DNA of 25,249 bases from Candolleomyces eurysporus (GCA_027579435.1 JANBPK010001322.1:1-25249); one strand, 5' to 3'. Counted from the stretch's first letter, positions 1-10,581 are shown. Made by a program: numbers and translations. The notes: a model not told the origin generated them from the sequence alone.

Positions 1-345
1 TCGTAGACCCCTATTGTTGGTGGAGTGCGGACCAGGGGAAGTAACCGGGCTTGGCGTTCTCGGAGGGATGGGGCGAGAGCTTGGAGTTGGCGAACCAGAC
101 TAGGGAGGACCTCCGAGTCGATGTTGGTGTTATAGGAGGGAAGGCGGTCGCCGGGGAGCTGCGAGGATAGGTAAAGGGAAGGCCAAAGTGGGAGGGAGGA
201 GAGCTTACCGGTGATACCGCGTGGCAGAGGCGGCACGGGAGGAACTCGCTGCTTCGGCCAGGTGAATATACGAAAGAGGCCTCCGGGGATGTAAGTCTTT
301 TGGTTGACTTGACCCGTTGCACTCGGCGCTTCATATTCACCATCG
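1..345 (-). pseudogene. Truncated, frameshifted paralogue of the 5503-6756 gene
   Basis: Positions 1 to about 305 align base by base with 5936-6240, in the same orientation. On the minus strand the aligned part encodes the same Pro/Ser-rich stretch (TYIPGGLFR, WPKQRVPPVPPLPR, then TPTSTRRSSLVWFA). Where the frame of the second copy is compared, differences fall mainly at third positions or give conservative changes, so that frame was once under selection. This copy has one extra G in the GGG at 176-178, which shifts the frame, and an in-frame TAG at 11-13 where the other copy reads on. Homology stops abruptly near 305. The gene continues beyond the left edge, so the 3' end is not visible. Function unknown. 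An alternative is a live gene with a GTAAGC...CGCAG intron spanning the indel, but the third-position pattern argues against that frame. Confidence 0.5.
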
Positions 346-1291
346 TCGAAGCGTCGTTTCAGTGAAGTAAGATGGCACAATAGAATTGTAGAGAAGTGAT
401 ACGATACATGAATGATACAATTGGAATTGTTTGATCATGAGAAGGGGAGTGACGATACGAGAGACAAATCCGAGAGAAATTCTAAGATAAATGCATAAAT
501 CCAATTCCGAGTCCGAGAAAATCCAAGCAACACAGGAAAGTGTAAACGAAGCGCCCCATCGTGCCCAAAGGAAATCGAAGTGCGCTATTCGACCTCCTCT
601 GAATACAGTGAGACGCTCCCGAAGCCCATCATCAAGACGAAATAGATAAATTAGAAAATAACTTAGAAGATAAGATCGAGAATCGATAGAGAAACAAAGA
701 TTCATTCAGGAGGGGAGAAACGCGTTCTGCAAGCCGGATAGTGTCGAGAAAATCGAATGACACGGAATATGGGTGAGTCCGTGATGAAGTAGGAGGGGAA
801 GGGGCGTCGGGTTGACAACACAACATTGATGATGCCTTATTTCGATAGAGAATATTATAAAAAAAAAATAAGCGATAGCATATCGCAACCGTGGTGATGA
901 AGATGGTACATGTGCAAGTACAGCCGGGGATATTTAAGAAAGGGTAATACGGCGATTCAAGAGACAAATCCAAGAAAAATGAAATAGAAAGACGACAAAT
1001 CCATAAAAATCTGAACAAAACCCAGGGATAAATTCGGTATAGGAAGAGTGTATGGTTTCAAGGCTTCCCACTGTGCTCAAAGGAGGTCAAGAGCGCTACT
1101 CAACCTCCTGTGAGCACAGAAAGACGCAAAAAAGGGAACCCACGAAGCAAGAAAAGAAGATAATTTAATCAATAAATAAGAAGAGAACATGGAGATGGAA
1201 ACGGGGGTCACGGCGAGCGAGTTTCTAGAAATGAATCCGAGTCGGAAGGATGTAGACGATGGCACGAGAGGTGGTGGTTGCCAGAGTTCCT
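346..1291. repeat. Non-coding AT-rich DNA with an imperfect ~0.5-kb direct duplication
   Basis: No convincing gene is seen; the open frames here have no family resemblance and poor composition. The stretch holds two diverged direct copies. AGAGACAAATCC occurs at about 458 and again at about 960. A block beginning GTGCCCAAAGGA (about 559) with CGACCTCCT recurs as GTGCTCAAAGGA (about 1073) with CAACCTCCT. The two arrays are offset by roughly 0.5 kb. The right part is the downstream flank of the minus-strand gene ending at 1292. Confidence 0.45.
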
Positions 1292-3751
1292 TCAATGATT
1301 TCGGCTGCCAGAGGTCGATGCCTCGGCGTTGACTTGCTTTGTAGCCTCCCGTGCCCGCTTAGCCTCTCTCCTCTCCCAGCCAACTTTTCCGCGGTTCTCT
1401 TGCGGCTTTCGATTCATCCACCAAGAATGGCCGCGAGATCTTGACTTGCCCTTCCGGGAGCCTTGATTTTCAGCGTCCTGAAAAGAATAACCATCGTCAA
1501 AAACTGGTCAAGTAAACGAAGACACGCCAAAAGGGACACTTACCGCCACCCTCTCTTCACATTCCTCGTTGGAATACAGGTTAACCTCGTCTTTGTTGCC
1601 AGTCCCATCGTCCCGATCCGATTCTCCTTCAGCGCATTCGAGATTGATGAATCCAAGACCGGAGCCAGAAGGCTGCTGCTTTGCCCAGATCGAGGATCCG
1701 AGGCCAAGCGAAGGTGTCGCCTTGCTTTTCCCCTTCTGTCCTACAACCTTCCAGCTAGGGGAGTCGGGAGTCTGGACTGACTCACTCGGCTGGGCTACCG
1801 AGGTCTCCAATGAGCCTTGTATACCCTGAGAGACGTTCAAGGGGGACTTGTCAGTACGATTCCGATATCCCAAGAAAGTTAGGTAAGACGAACCTCGACG
1901 AATTCAGCCGCATCCTCGTCCTCCGATTGTGCATCTGCCCACAGAATGGCCTCACTAGGCAAGGTAGCTTGACCTTCATGGTCGTTTTGTTCAATGGGAG
2001 TCGGAGTCACGTGCGCGGTGGTATCGGAGAGATTGTCCGAGGGAGAGGAAGGGATAGAGGAGGACTCTTGAGGCTCTTCTTCCTCGTCGGGGTCTTCGAG
2101 AATCGTTTTCTGAGTGTTCAAGGTGGTGCGTGGGGGGATCGGAGGAGTGGTGGATTGTGCTTCTTCATCGACAACCTCGACCGCCGTGATATTGTCGACG
2201 GGAGACAGACTGGGTTCCAGTACTGTGTTATCGGATGAGGATCCATCAACTGGAGCGGGGTCCGCCTGTGGTTCTTCTTCATTGTTTTCGTTGGCTTCGT
2301 CATCATTGACAACCTCGACCGCCGGAGTACAACTCTCAACGGGAGACAAGCTGAATTTCAGGATTGTGTTGCCAGATGAGTTTCCCTCTACTCGAGGGAG
2401 TTCGACAGTTGATTCAGAACCATTGGGCTAAATCGAGGAAATCATCAGGGAACGGAACGGGAAAAGAAGGTAAAGGAATCGTACCTCGCCAGATCCAGAC
2501 AGTCCATCAGTGCTTTCAGAATGCTCCCAGGATTTGCGGAAGTCGCGAGTAACGTAAATGTTCAAGAGATCGACCAAGTCCTGATGAGAAAGCTGATTCT
2601 TCTTGCGGTATGCTCTAAGCATAGAACCGAGGCGTGCCCAGAGATAGAGTTGAGTGTCAAGGGAGATATCCTCGTACGATACCGGAGGGGCGGCGGGGGT
2701 AACGACCGTCGGAACCAAGCCAGTGATATAGCTGTTGCAAAGCTCGTTCGTTGCCGACTGAGAAAGTCCATTCTGTTGAGCAAACGCGTTCACGAAGGTC
2801 TGAAACGTAGCCACACGGAGTAGGTCCTTATCGAGGGCGAAACCATCGGAGAGGACGGAAACAGGGACCGAGGAGTAGGCAGCTTGAGGGACTGGAAAGA
2901 AGGAGCTGAGAAGTTGAAGAACAGGGACGGGGGAGTAGGCGCATCGAGATCGAGATGCAGCGAAACCGGTTACAGGCTCAACGATACGACGACGAACGCA
3001 TCTGACCCAACCCCAGATAAAGAACGAGAGCAGAAAGATGCAGTAGATAGCGGTCGCGTCGAATAAACGAGGGGACATCTCCACACTGCCCGAGATAAGG
3101 TCCATCTGGCCGAGTCGTACAGATTGGGGGCCCGCCGAGTCGAAGATTTCAATGAGGGTGAAGTCCAAGAGCTCGGGAAGGGGTCCGGCGGGGAGGCTGA
3201 CCTCTTTGGCGATCCCTACAGTGGGGGAGACGAAGGGGGAGACAATCTCCTGCACGACTTCGATGATGGGGCCGGTGATGTTTGTGGCGACGTTGATGNC
3301 GGGGTCGGCGGCCTTNGCGGCNGCGGCGAGAGACTCAGAGACGGGTTCCACGACGGAGACAGTAGGTTCTGCGATGACATTGACGGCGGGGGCAACCTCT
3401 TCCACGACTTCCAAGACAGGGACAGCGACCTCGGCGATGGCGTCGACTACGGGAGCGACAGCCTCTGCGGCGATTTCCAGGACGGGGACGGCGACCTCTT
3501 CGGCGACAGGAGCAAAGGCCTCTGCGGCGATTTCCAAGACGCGGGCAGCACCAGGGCGGCTAGCCAAGACCACAGCCTTCCCGGCGTGGATAAGGTTGAG
3601 ACCAGAGAGCTTGATAGTAGAGAGGACATTCGAGATCCGCGTTAGAGCCAAGTCGACGATGAACTGAGAAGCGGTGCCCCAGGGTAAGTCTTCAGCGAAG
3701 ATGGGGGGGNACAGGCGTGGCGAGGAGGAGTAGACCAGCCATGGCGGGCAT
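1292..3751 (-). CDS. Hypothetical single-pass membrane protein with Ala/Val/Glu-rich repeats
   Basis: Four exons: 3751-2485, 2427-1894, 1825-1544 and 1477-1292. All three introns (57, 68 and 66 bp) have GT-AG ends and phase 0. With N3710 dropped the CDS is 2,268 nt, 755 residues, exactly divisible by three. The start ATG at 3751 (a second is at 3742) opens a signal-peptide-like segment (MAGLLLLATPVPPIFA). Residues about 70-133 carry 19-22-residue repeats beginning VLEIAAEA or VLEVVEE. One strong transmembrane helix lies at about 232-252 (AIYCIFLLSFFIWGW) followed by Arg residues. A helical segment follows at about 310-400 (LRVATFQTFVNAFAQQNG ... LYLWARLGSML), then a long acidic, Ser/Thr/Pro-rich tail and a basic C-terminus. 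By topology the repeats would be lumenal or extracellular and the acidic tail cytosolic. I do not recognise the family. Confidence 0.72.
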
Positions 3752-3792
3752 GGTTGAAAGTGATAGGGCTCTAAAGAGGACGGGCGGGCTGC

Positions 3793-3799
3793 TTAAATA
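3793..3799 (-). promoter_or_regulatory. TATA-like box for the 1292-3751 gene
   Basis: TATTTAA on the minus strand, 42 bp upstream of the proposed ATG at 3751. No competing start lies between, and the sequence around the ATG (CAACCATGCCC) is a reasonable initiation context. The rest of 3752-4090 shows no gene. Confidence 0.4.
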
Positions 3800-3971
3800 C
3801 CTGTTTTTGTTTGTCCAGCCTTGGTTTTCCCGCCAGCCACTCTTCCGTTGACGATGATGTCATGCTGAATATCCGATCAAAATCAACATAACGCGTGTCT
3901 ATTATTAGGATACATCTACTCGACCTGGTCACCTGCGTGTCCAACGCGTGACGACGGATGACGATCTCGAG

Positions 3972-3995
3972 CTGGTAGCCTGGTAGCCTGGTAGC
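3972..3995. repeat. Three tandem copies of CTGGTAGC
   Basis: Perfect 8-bp unit repeated three times in the intergenic space between the membrane-protein gene and the G-domain relic. Probably slippage; no function inferred. Confidence 0.9.
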
Positions 3996-4479
3996 GTACA
4001 GTCTCTTCGCATGGTACCTATCGCTAGAAAAACTCGAATTCTGCGCAACATTCCAACCACTGGCACCTGAGCATGGAACCCGTGCCCGTCATCCTATCGA
4101 GTTGTCTTGCACCGGATGGGAGGTGCCGGTGCTTTCCGTGAAGCTACCTCGTCTGAGAACGACATTGCACCAGAGGGTCTCGAGGAAGATCTCGATGTCG
4201 ACCTGGGACGATCATGATGGGCAGTTGGTCTCCTCCCTTCCTCCAACTTCAGCAGGCTTGTATAGATTCCTCGGCCTCCAGAGATAGCTGGGACTTGCCT
4301 ACTCCGTTCGAACGAGCAGGTATCAACCCAGTGTGCTCCCACCAGGAACTGACTCGCATCATTTTCCTTCTACTCTCATGGTTCTCGAATGGTTTGTCGA
4401 AGGAAGAAGGCCGGAAATGTCTGGCCTCTGACATCATGTTGAACGATGCCAGGTCTTGCGGTTTGAACTTCTTCCTCGT

Positions 4480-5346
4480 TCACGCCCCGGGCCTCTTGAG
4501 CCTCAACGTTCCCAGCTGCTGTCTCGAAAGGGGGCGGAATATGGCTAGCATTCCTCGACTTGGGAGCTCGGTGCTGCCAAGTATCTGAGGCCCCGGGAGG
4601 GTAATGGGATTCCCGACTTCGGTAACTCTCTGGTGTGCTCCTCCGTCCTGCCGGCCCTTGACTGCCGATTCCTCAGTTGGCTCTGGAGAGGGAACCCGAC
4701 TCCCTCTCCCAGAAGCGAAAGTGGCATGGGTCCCAGCCCCAGCCCCAGTCCCGTCCAACGGGTACTCCAAATCGACCGCCTTCTTCTGCAATTACAGCGC
4801 CTTCGCTTCCAGACACTCTCTGCGGTACCGTCGTATCTCATATACGTTCCTCCTCCCACCAGCAAGGGATGGAATAGCCTGGGATTCGTTTTTAGATCTT
4901 CTTCGCGCTTCACCTCGACGGGAGTTGGTCCAGCCTTGCTCCACCTCGTCGTCATCAAAACGATATTGGGGTAGAATTCTTCCGCGCAGATTTCCAGAGC
5001 CATGTCGAAGTTGATCTTCGGGGAACCACCCATACGAACTTCGTCGGATATCCGGTGTAGGAGGATCACCCCGTTGAGGAGGATCTTCTTGCGATACCTG
5101 GCATCGCATCGGAGACCGTGGGTTGGACAGAAAGCTCTGAATCTGACCCGAGGCGGGCGGTCGTCATTATCAAATGCGACATCGATAACGACAGGGTCTA
5201 TGAGTAGAGATGGACGTAGGAATCAAAAAACCCGGACCTAAAAGACACCTTTACATCTTCGGTTCCGTTGCGGACCTGGTCGACCAAGAACTGCTTGGCG
5301 AAGTCGTCCGACTCATCCTGAGGATGAGGTCGGGAATTACCCATCT
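4480..5346 (-). pseudogene. Decayed P-loop G-domain (AIG1-like) protein gene
   Basis: The minus strand encodes NGVILLHRISDEVRMGGSPK, then NIVLMTTRWSK and a GGGTYMRYDGTAESVWK segment. This order (hydrophobic strand, HRISD, MxG, then a VxxTTxW-type strand, then MxRxDGT) matches, from memory, the basidiomycete P-loop G-domain family annotated as AIG1-type or 'G domain-containing protein'. The Walker A loop and switch region expected upstream are not present: the visible upstream exon (ATG at 5346, MGNSRPHPQDESDDFAKQF) holds no GxxxxGK[ST]. Near 4793 the reading breaks. The natural continuation (LQKKAVDLEYPLDGT) is one frame away and preceded by a TAA where the frame would read Gln. The ORF then runs in low-complexity sequence to 4480. 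I read it as a pseudogene. A live gene with unusual introns is less likely. Confidence 0.55.
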
Positions 5347-5502
5347 GAGCTGTTTAATTGGCGCAAGCCTTGGGAAATATGGGACCGACACGTTCTTTTC
5401 TGAAGTGCCCTCTCTGTCCGCTGAGCGGATTGAGGCTTGAAATTCCATCTGTTGGACTGAATATTTATTGTACATGTAGCGTAGAGTCATAATGTCAAAG
5501 TA

Positions 5503-6756
5503 TCAGTCGAGAGCCCTCCTATGAAAACTCCCTCGCGTGCTGTCGATTGAAGACTTGACGTCCCAGAGCAGCATAGCGCGCCCGGGCCTCTCGTCTTCAC
5601 TCGCCGACCCTCGTTCGCGTCCCACCACAGGAAAAACAAACTCTGCCGCGATAAAACTAGCGGTCGTAGCGGTCGTGTTCCCATCGCCTGCGTCTCCCAG
5701 TTCGCCTTCTGCACAGCTGGATGTCATCGACGAAAACGAGCGGCCTCCCTCCGCGGTGTACAGCGACATGTTGGCGCTGAACAGGTCGCGCACGCTCATA
5801 TCGCTCTGCATAAAGTTCCTGTCCACCTCTTCGAGGCCCTGGAGGATGGAGGTCATTGCCGCGTCGCCTCCGTCTCCGGACCCTCTTCCCGTCCACTCGC
5901 CGGCGCGGTTGCTGGTGAAGTCGTGGAGACTCTGGTCGTAGACCCCGGTGCGGTGGGGTGCGGTCCAGGAGAAGTGACTGGGCTTGGTGGTTTCGGAGGT
6001 CGGATGGGGTGAGACCTTGGAGTCGGCGAACCAGACTAGGGAGGACCTCCGGGTTGATGTTGGGGTTAAAGGAGGGAAGGTGGTCGATGGGGAGCTGCGG
6101 GGATAGGTAAAGGAAGGCCAAAGTGAGAGGGAGGAAGAGAGCTTGGTGATAGCGCGTGGCAGAGGCGGCACGGGAGGGACTCGCTGCTTTGGCCAGGTGA
6201 ATTTGCGAAAGAGGCCTCCGGGGATGTAAGTCTTTTGGTGCGCTCCATTGTCACCTCTGTCGTGTGGTGGGGGAAGAGGGAATTGGATGAGGATGTCGAG
6301 AAGACGTGCGTGTGCGGGCTTTTTGACGGGTGGTCCAGCTGACGGTGCGTCTGGTGGAGGGACTGTCAATGAGATGTGATAAAAGGCAGAGTCTGTGCTG
6401 ACCTTTTGGGGAGGCGTATTTTGTTATAGATCGTGCTCGACCTGGGGATTCGTCTAGAGATAATTTCAGAATCAAGAGATCAACCGTACCTCCGCCATCA
6501 ACGTCCGCGTCGTCGTTTGCGAGGCTGACCTCGATGAACGACCCGAAAGAGTCGGTTTCGACGATTGGCCTAATGACTGGTGTGTCGATAGTGGGATATT
6601 TTTCTGCAAGGGGAGATTAGGTAGTCCTCCAACAGAGATTGCGGTTTACTTGCTTTCGTCCAGCACGCCTTCCTCAATGTCGGGCGTAGGACATCGGACA
6701 CACAGAGCGAGTAAAGACTGTAGAAGCTTGTAAAAGAATGTGAGTATACAGATCAT
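5503..6756 (-). CDS. Hypothetical Pro/Ser-rich protein (paralogue of left-edge copy)
   Basis: The proposed structure is 6756-6650, 6603-6403 and 6362-5503, with introns of 46 and 40 bp. The exons read MICILTFFYKLLQ..., KYPTIDTPVIRPIVETDSFG, then VPPPDAPSAGPPVKKP, TYIPGGLFRKFTWPKQ and an Asp/Ser/Gly-rich C-terminal half (about 388 residues). The sum of exons is one base over a multiple of three. The mismatch is at the first junction, next to a run of five A, so one base there may be an overcall or the first exon may be wrong. A possible 36-bp intron at 6454-6489 has no stop and no frame change, so I leave it as coding. An 11-codon uORF (ATG at 6788) ends with a TGA overlapping the proposed start codon. 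No family recognised. The left-edge copy shows it belongs to a duplicated pair. Confidence 0.5.
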
Positions 6757-7436
6757 GTTTGAAGAATGACAGCCTCACCGGCGGGCATGGCTTTTAGCAA
6801 GTAGAGGCTGACTGGGAAGAGGTCAAAGCGCGACGCGTGATTAGACGCGTGGGCCAAAAGGGGAAGTGATCGCCCATCTCCCCGCATCTATAATCCATCA
6901 TACCATCTACTTATCCATCGACCATCTACCATTCCCTCTCTCCAACATTCAAAAATGTCCTATTCACCGTTCTTCCGTATATCGTCCTTCGCCCTTTGAA
7001 ACACACGCACCAGGCTTCGTGCTCCGTGTTTGCCGCCACATCCATCGATAGTCGCTGATTTGCCAGCGTCCAGCGCTCGCAAGCCCATCCACCCATTCAA
7101 TTGACGTAACAAGGGTGCTTATAAACATAACATATGCACCACGTTCCTGCGATTGCGGTCACACTTGGCGATAGGATTTAGGACCCGCAGAACCCCAGGA
7201 ACCCNAGCCTTCCCCGTCACCATCAGCAGCACCCAGATTCCTTTGTAGCCTGGCCACCCACCTGTCTGTCTCAGGAACGCGATCGTCGTCCCAGGGCCTG
7301 ATTTCCCCCGATAATCCAACGCTTCGTCGATCCACGAGTCTATCTATCCTCACAGATCTACCAATCGTCATCCGTCCGTCCCGCACCCTGTCCATCCGAT
7401 TCATCCCTCGCTCTATCTATCTCCAGGAACACGGCC
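6757..7436. promoter_or_regulatory. Divergent intergenic region, probable shared promoter
   Basis: 680 bp between the minus-strand gene starting at 6756 and the plus-strand F-box gene starting at 7437. No gene is visible. It is rich in CCATC and CATCCA motifs and pyrimidine tracts typical of fungal 5' leaders. CTATAAT at 6888-6894 is a possible TATA element for the plus strand. CTATCTCCAG just before the F-box ATG could be a 5'-UTR intron acceptor. N7205 is in this stretch. Confidence 0.35.
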
Positions 7437-9652
7437 ATGGACTCCGATTCCCCCACGAGCAGCGCGATTCCGATGTCGATCGTGCACACCCCCACGACTC
7501 CCACTGGCCACAACCATATCCACTACTATGGCTCGCCGACGCTGCCCGGCGTCCCCTTCCTGGGCCTGGGCACCCTTCCCTCCGAGCTCCTCTCCGAGAT
7601 CTTTCTGCACTGCGTAGACGGAGGGATGGCCGAGCTCAACACGATCTTCATCCCCCTCCTGCTCTCGCACGTCTGCTCGCGGTGGAGGAAGGCGGCGCTG
7701 GCTACGCCGAGGTTGTGGTCCAGGCTGTTCCTCACGCTCAACCTCGACCCCCCTCCTCCCCCNTGCACGATCGGACCCCCCNTTCAACCACCACCACCTC
7801 CTCATCGAACGGTGAATCGCAGCAGCAGGACGTCTCGCCGCTGTCCCTCCAGGCGACCCGGCGCTCCCGAGCGCGTTCAGGATCCGTAGCGACGAACCGC
7901 TCGTGCGGTCAGCAGCTCTCTTTGGTGCACGAATGGCTGTACCGCTCGGGAGCTTGCCCGCTCACCATCTACCTGTTCTGGGAGTCGGCCCCGTTTTTGA
8001 GCAGTCATCCGGTATTGGATGCGCTTGCGGTGCATTCGGAGCGATGGGAGGCGGCCTTCTTTTATTTGCCGTATGCCGCGTTCAAGGCGCTTGGGAAGCG
8101 GGTCCGGAAGAGGCTGCCGTTGCTGAGAGAGCTGAGTCTGGGGACCAGCGATGAGGATGATACGCAGGTGGGGGTTCTGGGAGGTGCTTGGGGTGCTGCT
8201 GGAAACGGGAATGGGGTGGGTCTCGGAGGGGGAGGAGCGGGGACGGGAGGAAGGGGNAGGCTTTGTCGGCAAGCTGGACGCATTCTCCAACGCGCCCAAG
8301 TTGAGGTCGTTGGAGTGCGTTAATTGCTCGCCTTTGGTGTTCAAGTTTCCTTGGAGCCAGCTTAGGGAGATCCCAATGATGGCTGTGAGCATCGACGATT
8401 GTATCGATGTCCTCCTGCAGACTTCGAGGCTGGAGAGAGGCGGGTTCATCTTTTTCGATGCTGGCTTACCTGGGAGCGCGGTGTATGGTGGTGGTGGAGG
8501 AGGAGGCCATGGTGGTGTGCCTTTCGGAGCAGGAGGAAACGGGATCGGACTCAACGGGAACGGGAACGGAACGGCCAATGGGAACGGAAATGGGAACGGC
8601 AATGGGGCGATACCAGCCCCCCGCCAGATAACCGTCCGACACACGCACAACACCATCCGCTCGTTCACGATCATGACACCCCCTGCGAACGAAACCGTCG
8701 ACCTCCGCCCGCTCTTCCCGCAACTCTCGTTTCCGCGTCTCGAGGAACTCCTCATATGCAACCTCCGCTCACCGTTTTGCACCGAGTTTGCGGGGTTCCT
8801 ATCGCGGTTGAGGTGTTTGAAGACGTTGCATTTGAGGAAGACGAGTTTATTGGATTTCCAGCTGGTGGAGGGGTTGAGGTATTTGCCGACGTTGACGAGT
8901 TTGATCGTGTATAGTGTGGTGGGGAGGGGTGTGCCGTTTTATGAGCAGGGGAGCGAGACGGTTACCCACCATTTGTTGAGGGCGCTTACTTGGGGTGGGG
9001 GTGCGGCTCAGAGTGTGGATTGGGATTCTCTGGAGTTTGAGGGACAGGTGCAGGGCAAGAGGCAGCGCTCTAGTAGCGTGAGCTCGCAGTCTGGGCATAA
9101 CGGAGCGGGCGGGAGTGGGCAGCAGCAGCAGCAGCAGGAGAGGCTGTTGCCGCTCCTGAGGAAGTTGGAGTTGACGATTGATGATCAGGTCGCGGAGGAC
9201 TTTGTGGCGATGGTCCTCTCTAGAGTTGTTGGTGGTGGTCGCCAGCAGCAGCAGCAGCAACAACATCGGAGTGGGACTGGTACTCCTCGCGAGTCCACTT
9301 CTACGTCTGTCTCGGCGTCCCGCTCCCGCTCCTCCTCCTCCTCTGCCGGCAACTCNTGGTNAGCGGGGCTGGGGCTGGGGTAGACGCTGAGGGTGGCGGT
9401 GAGGATGGGCTGGGGGACTGCCCCGCGCGCCTTGAACAAATCAGAGTGCGGCCTACGGAGCCGCTGAATGACAAGATTTATATGGCGCTGTCGAAGATTG
9501 TGGCGACGTATGGTGTGGAGATTACGGTGGAGGCGCTGGCTAGTGGGCCTGACATCCATTCTCAGCAGGAGGTGGAGTATGCTTCTCCAGGCTATAGCCA
9601 GTATGAGGGCGAGCATGATGGCGAGGAGGATGATGAGATGGATGCGGATTGA
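7437..9652 (+). CDS. F-box protein with low-complexity Gly/Asn and Gln tracts
   Basis: Start ATG at 7437 in a good context (ACGGCCATGG), stop at 9650-9652, no introns. An F-box-like segment lies at about residues 40-95 (LPSELLSEIFLHCV, then LSHVCSRWRKAALATPRLW). A C-terminal half follows with leucine-rich helices (FPRLEELLICN, LRCLKTLHLRKTSLLDF), as in fungal F-box proteins that bind substrates for SCF ubiquitin ligases. Low-complexity tracts include Asn-Gly dipeptides (8560-8606) and two Gln runs (about 9119-9137 and 9242-9261). The frame changes three times, exactly where N bases sit: 7763+7782, 8257, 9356+9361. Dropping each N restores one frame: 2,211 nt, 736 residues. The gene is therefore probably intact. 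The substrate is not predictable. F-box name by pattern; high confidence in coding, good in family. Confidence 0.8.
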
Positions 9653-10581
9653 AGATGAGGATGCTTCGGTGCTGTACTTTTATTTTCTTCGACCTTCGAT
9701 TATTTTTTTTTTTTCGTTCTTGTGAGGATGAGGATAGGTTTTCGGTGTAGTTGTAGCCACCCCTCCGCTAGATAAGCAGCTTTGCTATACTTACTACCCA
9801 TACATACTTGCTTGATCGTTATCGTTTCCGTTGCGTTCGCTTGACATACCTACCTGCCTTGCCTGCCTACCTATGTATGTACACTATTTTATTCTCGCTC
9901 TCTCTGTTTTACTACTACAGTTTACGGTTCTTACGGCCTACGGTTTCCACGCTCGAGATGATATTTCGATTTTTTCGGATTGATATTTGATATGTAACTT
10001 GATACATACATGTCGTTGTCTTTTCCTCCTACCCCCCCAACTCGATATTCACCTTATTGTGCTTGATCGTTCATTCATTACCTTTCTCGACTCTACAAAG
10101 GTCTCGTCAGGTATATTTGTGGGTTTACGGTTCTGATTCCGATTCTATTTTGCAAGGGGTGAACGTACACCACTAACTGTTGTACACTGTGTCTGAGCGA
10201 TGTGGTATCGACAGAAAGAGAGAAGATGATCACGAGTGAGTTCTAGATAGATAGATAGCTCGATAGCTGTGCTTAGTATCGATTCAGTATGGCCCGCAGA
10301 GCGAAGGAGTCTAGGGAGATGATGACGATGGCGATGGTGATGTCGTTCAAGTTGTCTTGGACCTGTTGTCCCACCTGTATATTGTCGAATCGGATTTGCA
10401 AAAGTTGGAGAGAAAGTTCGTTAGTATCGTCGTTCGTTCACCGCAAGAGAGAATTTGAAAGAAGAATAGAAGACAGAAAGAACGATCGACTCGAAGTCGA
10501 AGGGAAGGTGTAGGATAAATGAAAATGTAATTAAAAAAGGTTGGAAAGCGAAAAAAAAAAAAGAAAAGAAAAGCAAAATAC
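9653..10581. other. Convergent 3' intergenic region
   Basis: Lies between the stop codons of the F-box gene (+) and the carrier gene (-). Contains T-rich and CTAC/TACC-rich sequence, an (AGAT)-type microsatellite at 10245-10258 and an A-rich run around 10552-10565. No plus-strand gene is supported. A short open stretch on the minus strand (10273-10437) has protein-like composition but no start codon; it is listed under findings. Confidence 0.5.

Noticed and set aside
108..185. GTAAGC...CGCAG intron in the left-edge copy
   Set aside because: Splicing would impose a reading frame in which all differences from the second copy are at first and second codon positions; the other frame shows third-position changes, so the intron is probably coincidental.
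3124..3667. Plus-strand Gly/Asp-rich and Thr/Ala-rich open frames
   Set aside because: Mirror of the Ala/Val/Glu repeats of the minus-strand membrane-protein gene.
6454..6489. 36-bp intron in the 5503-6756 gene
   Set aside because: Length is a multiple of three with no stop, unusually short, and retaining it costs nothing.
7877..8782. Minus-strand 301-residue Pro/Ser-rich open frame
   Set aside because: Antisense to the F-box gene; Pro and Arg richness is the mirror of Gly and Ala codons.
10245..10258. AGAT microsatellite as a regulatory site
   Set aside because: Simple slippage repeat in a 3' intergenic region with no other support.
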